A DNA stretch of 64,000 nucleotides, taken from contig OY729430.1 of NCBI GenBank assembly GCA_963422415.1, forward strand, positions 2,108,001-2,172,000, in the 5' to 3' direction. This document shows positions 27,196-35,044 of the stretch, one piece after another. Position 1 is the first letter of the stretch. Each line of letters begins with the position of its first letter. The translations under genes and the position numbers were made by a program. Source of the DNA: Bin34 sp963422415 (lineage in GTDB: Bacteria > Chloroflexota > Anaerolineae > Caldilineales > Caldilineaceae). The notes beneath the pieces are model-generated. The model did not search any database. It was not told the DNA's origin and saw nothing but the letters and a program-made list of their open reading frames with translations.

Positions 27196-30100
27196 ATGCG
27201 CGCGATACATATTTTGTGCGGTGCGTTCGCTAACGAAAGCGAAGCCAAAGCACTCCATTACATCAAAAGCCGTTTGATATCCAGCAGCGGCCATGACGAA
27301 TGGTTTCTGCTGACCAATTTGTCCTTCTCGTTCAATCAGCGGCTTCAGTCGGATGAAATCGACCTCGTTGCCATAGGTCCTGCCGGGGTTCGGATCGTCG
27401 AGATCAAACATTGGTCCGGTACATGGATCACGCAGCATATGAAAGGCTTGGTGGAACATGAAGCCGAGAAATTGACAAACAAAGCACGCAAAATGGGGAC
27501 AAGCCTGCGCAAGATCCTCCCTCACCTTCCATTTGTAAAAGGCTCTTTTCTGCTGACCCACCCGTCCTCAAAGGGCAGGTGGCGTGAAGATCTTGCCATT
27601 CGTGGCATACAGTTTCATCCGCTGCAAGACTGGGCGGAGGCTATCGGGTTACAGGCTCCCCAGGCGCTGACTGCAGCGGAAGTGCATCGGCTGAGCAATG
27701 CCCTCGAGCCGAAAACCGACGCTGTCCTCACAGGTTCTTTACGCCGCATTGCAGACTACATCAACCTGGAATTGCAGACAGTCGAGGAACAGCGCTTCCA
27801 CCGAATCTTCAAGGGCATCCATTCCACCCGGAAAGACAAAGTCAAACTCCATCTCTATGATCTGTCGGCTATGGACAGCAAAGCCGAAGTGAAAGCCCGT
27901 CGAGCATACGAAACCCTGCATCGGTTGCAAATGTACCGCTGGGCACCGCGTATCCTTGATTCTTTCCAGGAAGCGCCGGGCTATACAGGCGAGATGTATT
28001 TCTTCACGGAGATCGATTCAACCGCTCCGTCCTTGGCCCAACGCATGTCGGACGCATCGTGGCATACCGATGCCCGGGTGCATTTTGCGCACAACGCCGT
28101 CCAGGCTCTGAAAGAGTTTCATGGCATAGAAGACGAAACGCTGGTGCTGCGGAATCTTGATCCGGACACTCTGCTGGTCAAGCATGACAATTTACCTATC
28201 TTGTCCGGCTTTGAACTTGCCAAGATCGACTCTCTCGCAAGTGTGATCTCCCCCGGCGCTTCCATTGCAAGCAAGTGGCTGGATACAGTTGCGCCCGAAG
28301 TGAAAAAGCAAGGGCTGGGAGCGGCCGATCAGCGTACGGACGTGTATGCGCTCTGTGCATCTTTGGCAATCCTGTTTCAGGAACAGGAAGACTCAACGAG
28401 TCAAGGGGCCTTGGACATTCTGACTAGGGGCATGTCAGAGAATCCGGCAGATCGAGCTGCATTGCCTGACTTGGAAGCCGCATTTTCCGTTATGTTGGGC
28501 CAGTCTGTCCCACCACCGCCACCCGCTCGGTTCTGGTCGGAAGGCCTAGAGGTGACCTTTCGGGACAAAAGCTACCGCATTGTGGGCTCTCTGGGCTCCG
28601 GCGGTGTAGGAACTACGTTCAAAGCAGTGGAAATCGATCAAGCTTCAGGCCAAGACCTTGGCACTTACGTAGCCAAAGTCAGTCACGCTGCGGAGGCGGG
28701 CCAAAGAGTTCTGCATGCCTACAATCTGGCTCGTTCGCACTTGGGCCGACATAAAAATCTGTCCGCGATTTTCGAAGTGGCGCCGAAGTGGGGCGAAAAC
28801 GAAATCCTGGCCTTGCTGTCATGGGTTAATGGCGGTTCTCTGTACGATTTTGCCGGTGTATTTCCACTACTGAGCGAAAACTTGGCTGAGGCATCCAGTG
28901 AAGCCTTGGCATTGCGATGGCTGCGCAGCATGTGCGACGCCCTGCGCACCCTCCATCAGAATGGCCTCGTGCATAGCGACGTGAGTCCGCGCAACATGAT
29001 CGTTTCAGATCGTGAACTGGTGCTGATCGACTATGACTTTGTCACCAGGATCGGTGAACCGGTCTCTGTGCCCGGCACCGTCCTGTATAGTCCGCCCGAA
29101 ACCGATCGGAGAGCCAAGGCTGCGGACGATATCTATGCCTTGGCTGCCAGCTTTTTCCATGTGCTCTTCGCCAAAACGCCGTTTCAGTACAACGGCGTCC
29201 ATGCCAAGGAGCGCGGCTTGAACTGGGAAGGGGTAGCGGAGCGCACCGAATATTCCGCTGTAGCCGAATTCCTGGATCGGGCGACCCATCCGCAGCAGGC
29301 GCAACGCTTCCAGTCAATAGAGGAAGCCTTGGGGACTCTGCCGGAACAAGAGACGTCGCTGGCGCCAAAGACACCACAGGCAAACGAGCGATTTCCCAAT
29401 CAGGTGGATTGGCTGGACCACTTGTTGCAATCGTATCCAGGTTCGCCCCGAGGCAACAAGGAAACCCGCGGTCTTGATACAAAATTCGCCGCTGCCGTCT
29501 ATGTGCCTACTGACTTGGAGAAAACTCTCCTCAGGGAAATTAAAGAGCGCAAGGTACAGCTGGTTGTGCTGTGTGGCAATGCCGGAGACGGCAAGACTGC
29601 GCTTCTGCAGCATCTGGCCACGGAATTGGAATTCGACGAATATGCTTCCGCGCAACGCATTATTGAGCTGAAAAGACCAGACGGCCTTGTTGTGCGCATG
29701 AATCTCGATGGCGCGGCCTCATGGCAGGGGCGTTCCGCGGATGAACTTCTGAATGAGTTTCTGGCGCCGTTCCAGGATGGCACCTCCAAGAGAGATGTTG
29801 TGCATCTGCTGGCGATCAATGATGGCCGATTGCTGGAATGGCTTGAGACTGTGTCTCCACCGACTCCCTTGAAAGAACAGTTGGCGAGTTTGCTCAAGGG
29901 GCAAAACCCGGACAATGCATCCCATATCCGCTTTTATTCACTCAATCGCAGGTCCAATGTAGGCAGCATTACGCCCGCTCAAGACAGAATTGACACCGAA
30001 TTTCTGGAAAAGCTGTTGGTCTGCCTGTATGGAGGCACGGAAGCCCGCGGGATCTGGGCTGGTTGTCAGACGTGTTCAGCGCAGGAACGGTGCGAAGTCT

Positions 30101-31134
30101 ACAGAGCACAGCGGATTTTCGGACCTGACGATCTGCCCGATCTCGCCTCTGCAGATATCCGTGACCATGCACGGCGGCGCCTTTTTGAAGCTTTGCAAGC
30201 AGTCCACATGCGTGGAGAGGCACATATCACTGTCCGCGAATTGCGTTCTGCCTTGGTCTATATTCTATTTGGCATCCACTTTTGCACAGATTATCACGAG
30301 AGCAGCGAGAAATTTGTGCCCTATTGGGAACGGGCTTTTGCACCCAATGCTCCAAACAGACAAGGTACAGTGCTGCAGGAACTGATTCAACTGGACCCGG
30401 CCCTTGGATCTCACCCCGTCACGGACCGCTACTTGCTCCGTGGACGTTCCAGCCGCGGCTATGCTTCCCATGTCGATTTGAAGTCAGCCCGCCGGCAGGC
30501 CTATTTTGAATTGACGAAAGAAGGTATGGCAAATCATCCGGCAGTCGAGTTGCCACGGGTTGGATTGGCGCAAGGAAACCATCTCCAGGTTTTTCGTGAT
30601 CTGGCTCTCCAGCGGAATGCGGCGACGCGTGCCCATCTCCGCGTGCACCTTTGCCGCGGTATTTCCCTGCTTGAGGGTTTGCCATCCTTGGCTCTTGCGC
30701 GCAAGGATACAGTGCCGCTGCGGATTACACCCCGGACACCGACCGAGACGGTCTTCTGGGTAGAGAAACCCCTAGACCGTTTCTCTCTTGAGCCTGTACG
30801 AAATCCAGAGCAAGTAGGGATTGGACAATTGCACCGACAGGTCCGTCTGACGTATCGTTTTCAAGACGAACAGCGGGGAGACGAAGAATTGTACTTGGGT
30901 GCCAAACTCTTCCATCTTTTGCTGGAACTCGGTGAAGGATATCAATTGGGCGACGTTGCGACTGACGACATTTTTGCCAATCTGTCCATATTCGTACAGC
31001 GCATCATACACGAAAACGAACGCGAACTGTTTGCTTGGAATCCCATGCAGGAAGAAACCATCTATCGGGTAGCAGCCCAAATTGAGACTTTGGCCACAGG
31101 GGTGCAGCAACCCATCACGATCGAGGCTCTCTGA
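27196..31134 (+). CDS. NERD nuclease - pseudokinase - Ser/Thr kinase - NTPase fusion protein (MAD6/PglW-like)
   Basis: 1312 residues in four parts. A NERD nuclease-like domain (~10-120) has D56 (SDEIDLVAI) and E69-x-K71 (RIVEIKHW). A first kinase-like lobe (~195-435) lacks an HRD motif (LRNLDPDTLLV instead) and a DFG (SGFEL), so it is a likely pseudokinase. A second kinase domain (~458-712) has the Gly loop GSLGSGGVGTTF, K494, the catalytic loop HSDVSPRN (D595, N600), IDYDF, and YSPPE. A P-loop NTPase (~785 to the end) has Walker A CGNAGDGKT (G794-T801) and a Cys cluster WAGCQTCSAQERC (957, 960, 966). The NTPase part resembles DptF of phosphorothioate-dependent restriction; NERD plus kinase resembles MAD6 and PglW. 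It heads a defence-like cassette. Confidence 0.85.
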   Translation: MRAIHILCGAFANESEAKALHYIKSRLISSSGHDEWFLLTNLSFSFNQRLQSDEIDLVAIGPAGVRIVEIKHWSGTWITQHMKGLVEHEAEKLTNKARKMGTSLRKILPHLPFVKGSFLLTHPSSKGRWREDLAIRGIQFHPLQDWAEAIGLQAPQALTAAEVHRLSNALEPKTDAVLTGSLRRIADYINLELQTVEEQRFHRIFKGIHSTRKDKVKLHLYDLSAMDSKAEVKARRAYETLHRLQMYRWAPRILDSFQEAPGYTGEMYFFTEIDSTAPSLAQRMSDASWHTDARVHFAHNAVQALKEFHGIEDETLVLRNLDPDTLLVKHDNLPILSGFELAKIDSLASVISPGASIASKWLDTVAPEVKKQGLGAADQRTDVYALCASLAILFQEQEDSTSQGALDILTRGMSENPADRAALPDLEAAFSVMLGQSVPPPPPARFWSEGLEVTFRDKSYRIVGSLGSGGVGTTFKAVEIDQASGQDLGTYVAKVSHAAEAGQRVLHAYNLARSHLGRHKNLSAIFEVAPKWGENEILALLSWVNGGSLYDFAGVFPLLSENLAEASSEALALRWLRSMCDALRTLHQNGLVHSDVSPRNMIVSDRELVLIDYDFVTRIGEPVSVPGTVLYSPPETDRRAKAADDIYALAASFFHVLFAKTPFQYNGVHAKERGLNWEGVAERTEYSAVAEFLDRATHPQQAQRFQSIEEALGTLPEQETSLAPKTPQANERFPNQVDWLDHLLQSYPGSPRGNKETRGLDTKFAAAVYVPTDLEKTLLREIKERKVQLVVLCGNAGDGKTALLQHLATELEFDEYASAQRIIELKRPDGLVVRMNLDGAASWQGRSADELLNEFLAPFQDGTSKRDVVHLLAINDGRLLEWLETVSPPTPLKEQLASLLKGQNPDNASHIRFYSLNRRSNVGSITPAQDRIDTEFLEKLLVCLYGGTEARGIWAGCQTCSAQERCEVYRAQRIFGPDDLPDLASADIRDHARRRLFEALQAVHMRGEAHITVRELRSALVYILFGIHFCTDYHESSEKFVPYWERAFAPNAPNRQGTVLQELIQLDPALGSHPVTDRYLLRGRSSRGYASHVDLKSARRQAYFELTKEGMANHPAVELPRVGLAQGNHLQVFRDLALQRNAATRAHLRVHLCRGISLLEGLPSLALARKDTVPLRITPRTPTETVFWVEKPLDRFSLEPVRNPEQVGIGQLHRQVRLTYRFQDEQRGDEELYLGAKLFHLLLELGEGYQLGDVATDDIFANLSIFVQRIIHENERELFAWNPMQEETIYRVAAQIETLATGVQQPITIEAL

Positions 31135-33097
31135 GCAGAGTTTATGCTATGAGCACGGCACGTGACATTGTGGAACAGGTGCTTTCTCCCAAGATGACTC
31201 AAGAGATCTGGTCCGGCAATTACGACAAGGTGCTGCCCATAACGATAAACGGCTTTGATCTTGCGGCGATACTGCCTGCCGTGTTCTACATGTTGCGGTT
31301 CGGTTACCGCTGGGGTCGAGGGGAATTTCTCACAGTTTTTGGTCCGGAAACAGGAACTATTGCCAAACGAAGGCGAGCCACGACCATTGCCCGAGTTGCA
31401 GACAGATTGGCGCAACATGAAAGGCTTGCAGGGTTTGACAACGAAGCCGAAAAGGCTGTACTAGGCGACCTGTTGCTCTGTTTTTGCCTCATCAATGCCA
31501 ATAACCGGCTGGGACGAGACCAGCAAGTGCAGCGCGTCGCTCCAGTCCACTACATGGCCAGTTGGATAGATCTTCCCTACTACTATGCAAGCAATCTACG
31601 TTATGTACCCGAGATGATCGTAGCTATGCTGGCCAATCAAGACGGAGAGTATGTGCAACGACAGGATGCATTTTCTTCTGCTGGTTTTCCAGTGGGCCAA
31701 GAATACGAGGAAAACGTTCTCGTGCGCGCCTTTTATCAGGGAATGGAAATACAGGGCCATCCGGATAGCCTGACCGCGGACCAATTCCGGGAGGAAAACA
31801 GACAAGTCGGGCTGGATCAGATCCTGATGATTCGACTGGCACAGCAACTGGGTACAGCACCACAGAAGGCATCGGGCCAAGAACGGGATCGCATCTCCAA
31901 TCAGCACCCTATAGCGGAGAAAGCGGCCAACAATTTTGCGGCAGACATCCGCCGGTTTGTACGCACGTACAGCACCATTATGCCCCGACATACCTTCTTG
32001 GAAATGTTGGAATCGTGCATTGCGCTCGGCCTGACAACTATATTGACCAGTGTGGTGGAGATCCTGTTTACATGGGCAGCAAGGGGAGAAATTCCGCCAT
32101 GTCATAAGCAGGATCCTACCTATTTGTTTGTGGATTGCTCAAACGGAGTCGAGGGCAATTTGAGAGCGCAAGCTGAAGCTTCCATGGACGATTTTGTGCG
32201 ACGTGCACAGCGCATGCCCGTCATTCTGACCGCGCTGCGTCTGTTGGACTACAAGGCACGTACCAACCGGAGAATTGACAACGAGAACATTCCAACGCGC
32301 CCCTATGCTACCCAGTGGATCAATATGTTGGGTGATGTACTGGAGGGACGGCATACGGAAGCCGGGCGAATTCGTTATTCCATGGAAGACCTGATAGCGG
32401 ACTTGGCCGACAGTCTGGCAGAGGAGTATCCTAACGAAGCCGAGATGCTCCAAGATTACGAAATCCATCCCGTGTGGCCCTTGGCCGAGACTCTAACCTC
32501 TTTGATGGGAGTAAAGGCGTTGCAGAGTTTCATGAGGATGATCGACGCGGTGCTGTATGCAGACCGCCCCAACGGACTCGCGGCGAAGAGATCAATATCC
32601 CAGAATGTTGATGGACGCCGAAGACGCAGGGTGGCACGCTCACTCGTGCTGACTGACAAGATGCTGGACTTTCTGGTGCATCTGCAACTCCTGCGGCATG
32701 AAAAGCAGCAAGAGCTGTCGCTGCCGGAGTTTCTGCGCAACCTGCGTGAACGCTATGGTTTCTGTGTAGATACAGTGCCGCCTGGCATGTCCACATCCAA
32801 CGACCTGCTGCAGCGGAACCGCATGAGACTGGAGCGGCGCTTGCGGGAACTCGGGCTCGTAACCGGGGTCAATGACGCAGAGTCCATGAAGTGTCTGCAA
32901 CCCCGTTTCACGCTGCACTCGGGAGAATGAGGTGTGTTGGTCAAGCATGCACACTTCTGTACTGGCAGCGACCTTCAGCAAAATATTGGGACATCCCGAA
33001 GAGGGGTTGTTGCATTTATGCATTGTTTGACATCCTAGGTAGTGCTTGCTCTGGCTTGAGATGCCCAATTCAATGTAGAAAGTTGGGCTGTGTAGCG
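31001..33097 (+). repeat. Tandem duplication, unit 1
   Basis: This unit runs from the last ~130 bases of the kinase-NTPase gene, through a full-length 593-codon gene, to a decayed copy of the first ~150 bases of the HerA/FtsK gene. The repeat period is 2108 bases (start codons at 31149 and 33257). The ends are approximate because the homology at the junction is worn. Confidence 0.88.
31149..32930 (+). CDS. Unknown protein, MAD7/DptG-position component of the defence-like cassette (intact copy)
   Basis: 593 residues with no catalytic motif that I recognise. It starts 14 bases after the kinase-NTPase stop on the same strand. Features that can be seen: the N-terminal ARDIVEQVLSPKMTQEIWSGN, a hydrophobic FDLAAILPAVFYMLRFG, a conserved RHTFLEMLESCIALGLTTILTSVVEILFTW core (~285-315), and an Arg/Lys-rich C-terminal third (VDGRRRRRVARSLVLTDKMLDFLVHL, then RNRMRLERRLRELGL) suggesting nucleic-acid or partner contact. 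By position between the kinase-NTPase and the HerA-like ATPase it corresponds to MAD7 or DptG. A second copy follows. It is probably a structural or adaptor subunit (inference). Confidence 0.8.
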   Translation: MSTARDIVEQVLSPKMTQEIWSGNYDKVLPITINGFDLAAILPAVFYMLRFGYRWGRGEFLTVFGPETGTIAKRRRATTIARVADRLAQHERLAGFDNEAEKAVLGDLLLCFCLINANNRLGRDQQVQRVAPVHYMASWIDLPYYYASNLRYVPEMIVAMLANQDGEYVQRQDAFSSAGFPVGQEYEENVLVRAFYQGMEIQGHPDSLTADQFREENRQVGLDQILMIRLAQQLGTAPQKASGQERDRISNQHPIAEKAANNFAADIRRFVRTYSTIMPRHTFLEMLESCIALGLTTILTSVVEILFTWAARGEIPPCHKQDPTYLFVDCSNGVEGNLRAQAEASMDDFVRRAQRMPVILTALRLLDYKARTNRRIDNENIPTRPYATQWINMLGDVLEGRHTEAGRIRYSMEDLIADLADSLAEEYPNEAEMLQDYEIHPVWPLAETLTSLMGVKALQSFMRMIDAVLYADRPNGLAAKRSISQNVDGRRRRRVARSLVLTDKMLDFLVHLQLLRHEKQQELSLPEFLRNLRERYGFCVDTVPPGMSTSNDLLQRNRMRLERRLRELGLVTGVNDAESMKCLQPRFTLHSGE

Positions 33098-33256
33098 CAT
33101 CATACGCGAACGCGAACTTTTCGCTCGGGATCTCATGTCACTTGGAATACCATGCGTGAAAAGACCGTCTATCCAGGTAACGGCCAAGATTGAGACTTTG
33201 GCCACAGGGGTGCAGCAACCCATCACGATCGAGGCTCTCTGAGCAGAGTTTATGCT
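32931..33256 (+). other. Duplication scar: decayed starts and ends of neighbouring genes
   Basis: 32931-~33097 aligns with the first ~170 bases of the HerA/FtsK gene region (tcaagcatgcacacttctgt against tcaagcatgcacgcctctgt; atgcccaattcaatgta against atgcccaattcactgtga). ~33098-33243 aligns with the end of the kinase-NTPase gene (gcatcatacgcgaacgcga; then identical from attgagactttggccac). Neither part is a working gene. The join is at gcgcatcata, where both parents share gcgc. Confidence 0.85.
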
Positions 33257-33850
33257 ATGAGCACGGCACGTGACATTGTGGAACAGGTGCTTTCTCCCAA
33301 GATGACTCAAGAGATCTGGTCCGGCAATTACGACAAGGTGCTGCCCATCACGATAAACGGCTTTGATCTTGCGGCAATACTTCCCGCCGTGTTCTACATG
33401 TTGCGCTTCGGGTGGCGCCGGGGCAAAGGGGAATTTCTCACAACTTTCGGCCCGGAAAAAGGGACTTCTTCCCAGCAAAAGCGAGCCGTGACCATGGCAC
33501 GAATTGCAGACAAGTTGGCGCAGGACGAAAGGTTTGCGGGATTTGACAGCGAAGCCGAAAAGGTTGTGTTAGGGGATTTGTTGCTCTGTTTCTGCTTCGT
33601 CAATGTCAATAATCGGCTGGGACGCGATCAGCAGGTGCAGCGTGTCGCACCGGTCCACTACATGGCCAGCTGGGTAGATCTGCCCGACTGGGTGGGTAAC
33701 ATGCGCTTCGTTCCCGAGACGATCGTGGCTATGCTGGCCAATCAAGACGGAGAGTATGTGCAACGGCAGGACGCGCTTTCTTCTGTCGATTTTCCTATAG
33801 GTCCAAGATACGAGGAAAACGTCCTCGTGCGCGCCTTTTATCAAGGATGA
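33257..33850 (+). CDS. Duplicate of the 593-residue cassette protein, N-terminal piece
   Basis: 197 residues closely matching residues 1-197 of the intact copy at 31149-32930, ending at VRAFYQG. The intact copy reads on as caggga-atggaaatacag; here one base is missing (caagg-atgaagcaacag), which creates a TGA at 33848-33850. The same bases form the ATG of the C-terminal piece, giving an ATGA overlap. It may be a frameshifted pseudogene or a split, translationally coupled gene. Both halves remain fully open with good conservation, so expression as two polypeptides cannot be excluded. Confidence 0.65.
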   Translation: MSTARDIVEQVLSPKMTQEIWSGNYDKVLPITINGFDLAAILPAVFYMLRFGWRRGKGEFLTTFGPEKGTSSQQKRAVTMARIADKLAQDERFAGFDSEAEKVVLGDLLLCFCFVNVNNRLGRDQQVQRVAPVHYMASWVDLPDWVGNMRFVPETIVAMLANQDGEYVQRQDALSSVDFPIGPRYEENVLVRAFYQG

Positions 33851-35043
33851 AGCAACAGGGCCATCCAGACAGTTTGACTGCAGATCGGTTTCAGTTTCAA
33901 GAAGAGAGCGATCAAGTCGGGCTGGATCAGCTCCTGATGATTCGGATGGCGCAGCAACTGGACACGGCCCCCAAGAAGGCGTCTGGGCGGGAACGATCTC
34001 TCATCTCCAACCAGCGTCCTATAGCGGAGAAAGCAGCCGACAATTTTGCGGCAGATATCCGCTGGTTTGTACGCATGTACGCGTACGACACTGTTATGCC
34101 TCGACACACCTTTCTGGAAATGCTGGAATCGTGCATTGCGGTTGGTCTGACAACTATATTGACCAGTGTGGTGGAGATCCTGTTTACATGGGCAGCAAGG
34201 GGAGAAATTCCGTCATGTCACAAGCAGGATCCTACCTATTTGTTTGTGGATTGCTCAAATGGAGTCGAGGTCGATTTGAGAGCACGGGCCGAAGCTTCCA
34301 TGGACGACTTCGTGCGACGTGCACAACGCGTGCCTGTTATTCTGACCGCGCTGCGTCTATTGGACTACAAAGTACGCAACAACCGGAGAATCGATAGCGA
34401 GAACATTCCAACGCGCCCCTATGCTACCCAGTGGATCAATGTAATGGGTGATGTACTGGAGGGGCGGCATGCAGAAGCTAACCGGATTCTTTATTCCATG
34501 GAAGACCAGATAGCGGACTTGGCTGACAGTCTGGCAGAGGAGTGTCCTGACCAAGCCGAGATGCTCCAAGATTACGAAAATCCCGTGTGGGCCTTGGCCG
34601 AGACCCTAACCTCTTTGATGGGAGTACAGGTGTTACATAATTTCATGAAGATGATCGACGCGGTGCTGCATGCAGACCGCCCCAATGGACTCGCGGCGAA
34701 GAGATCAACCTCCCGGAATGTTGATGGTCGCCGAAAGCGCAGGGTGGCACGCTCTCTCGTGCTGACCGACAAGATGCTGGACTTTCTGGTGCATCTGCAG
34801 CTCCTGCGGCATGAAAATCAAGGAAATCTGTCACTGCAGGAATTTCTGCATAACCTGCGTGAGCGCTATGGCTTCTGCGTGGATACAGTGCCGCCCGGGA
34901 TGTCTATATCCAATGACATGCTGCAGCGGAACCGCATGCGCTTGGAGCGACGATTGCGGGAACTTGGGCTGGTAACTGGGGTCAATGACGCCGAGTCCAT
35001 GAAGCGTCTGCAGCCCCGTTTCGTGCCACACTCGGGAGAATGA
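33847..35043 (+). CDS. Duplicate of the 593-residue cassette protein, C-terminal piece
   Basis: 398 residues matching the rest of the intact copy, including the RHTFLEMLESCIAVGLTTILTS core and the basic C-terminus. Small insertions and deletions relative to the intact copy keep the frame (for example two extra residues at FQFQEE and a changed WFVRMYAYDTVM), as expected if selection acted after duplication. It ends one base before the HerA/FtsK start, so this copy is the one physically coupled to that gene. Confidence 0.65.
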   Translation: MKQQGHPDSLTADRFQFQEESDQVGLDQLLMIRMAQQLDTAPKKASGRERSLISNQRPIAEKAADNFAADIRWFVRMYAYDTVMPRHTFLEMLESCIAVGLTTILTSVVEILFTWAARGEIPSCHKQDPTYLFVDCSNGVEVDLRARAEASMDDFVRRAQRVPVILTALRLLDYKVRNNRRIDSENIPTRPYATQWINVMGDVLEGRHAEANRILYSMEDQIADLADSLAEECPDQAEMLQDYENPVWALAETLTSLMGVQVLHNFMKMIDAVLHADRPNGLAAKRSTSRNVDGRRKRRVARSLVLTDKMLDFLVHLQLLRHENQGNLSLQEFLHNLRERYGFCVDTVPPGMSISNDMLQRNRMRLERRLRELGLVTGVNDAESMKRLQPRFVPHSGE

Positions 35044-35044
35044 G

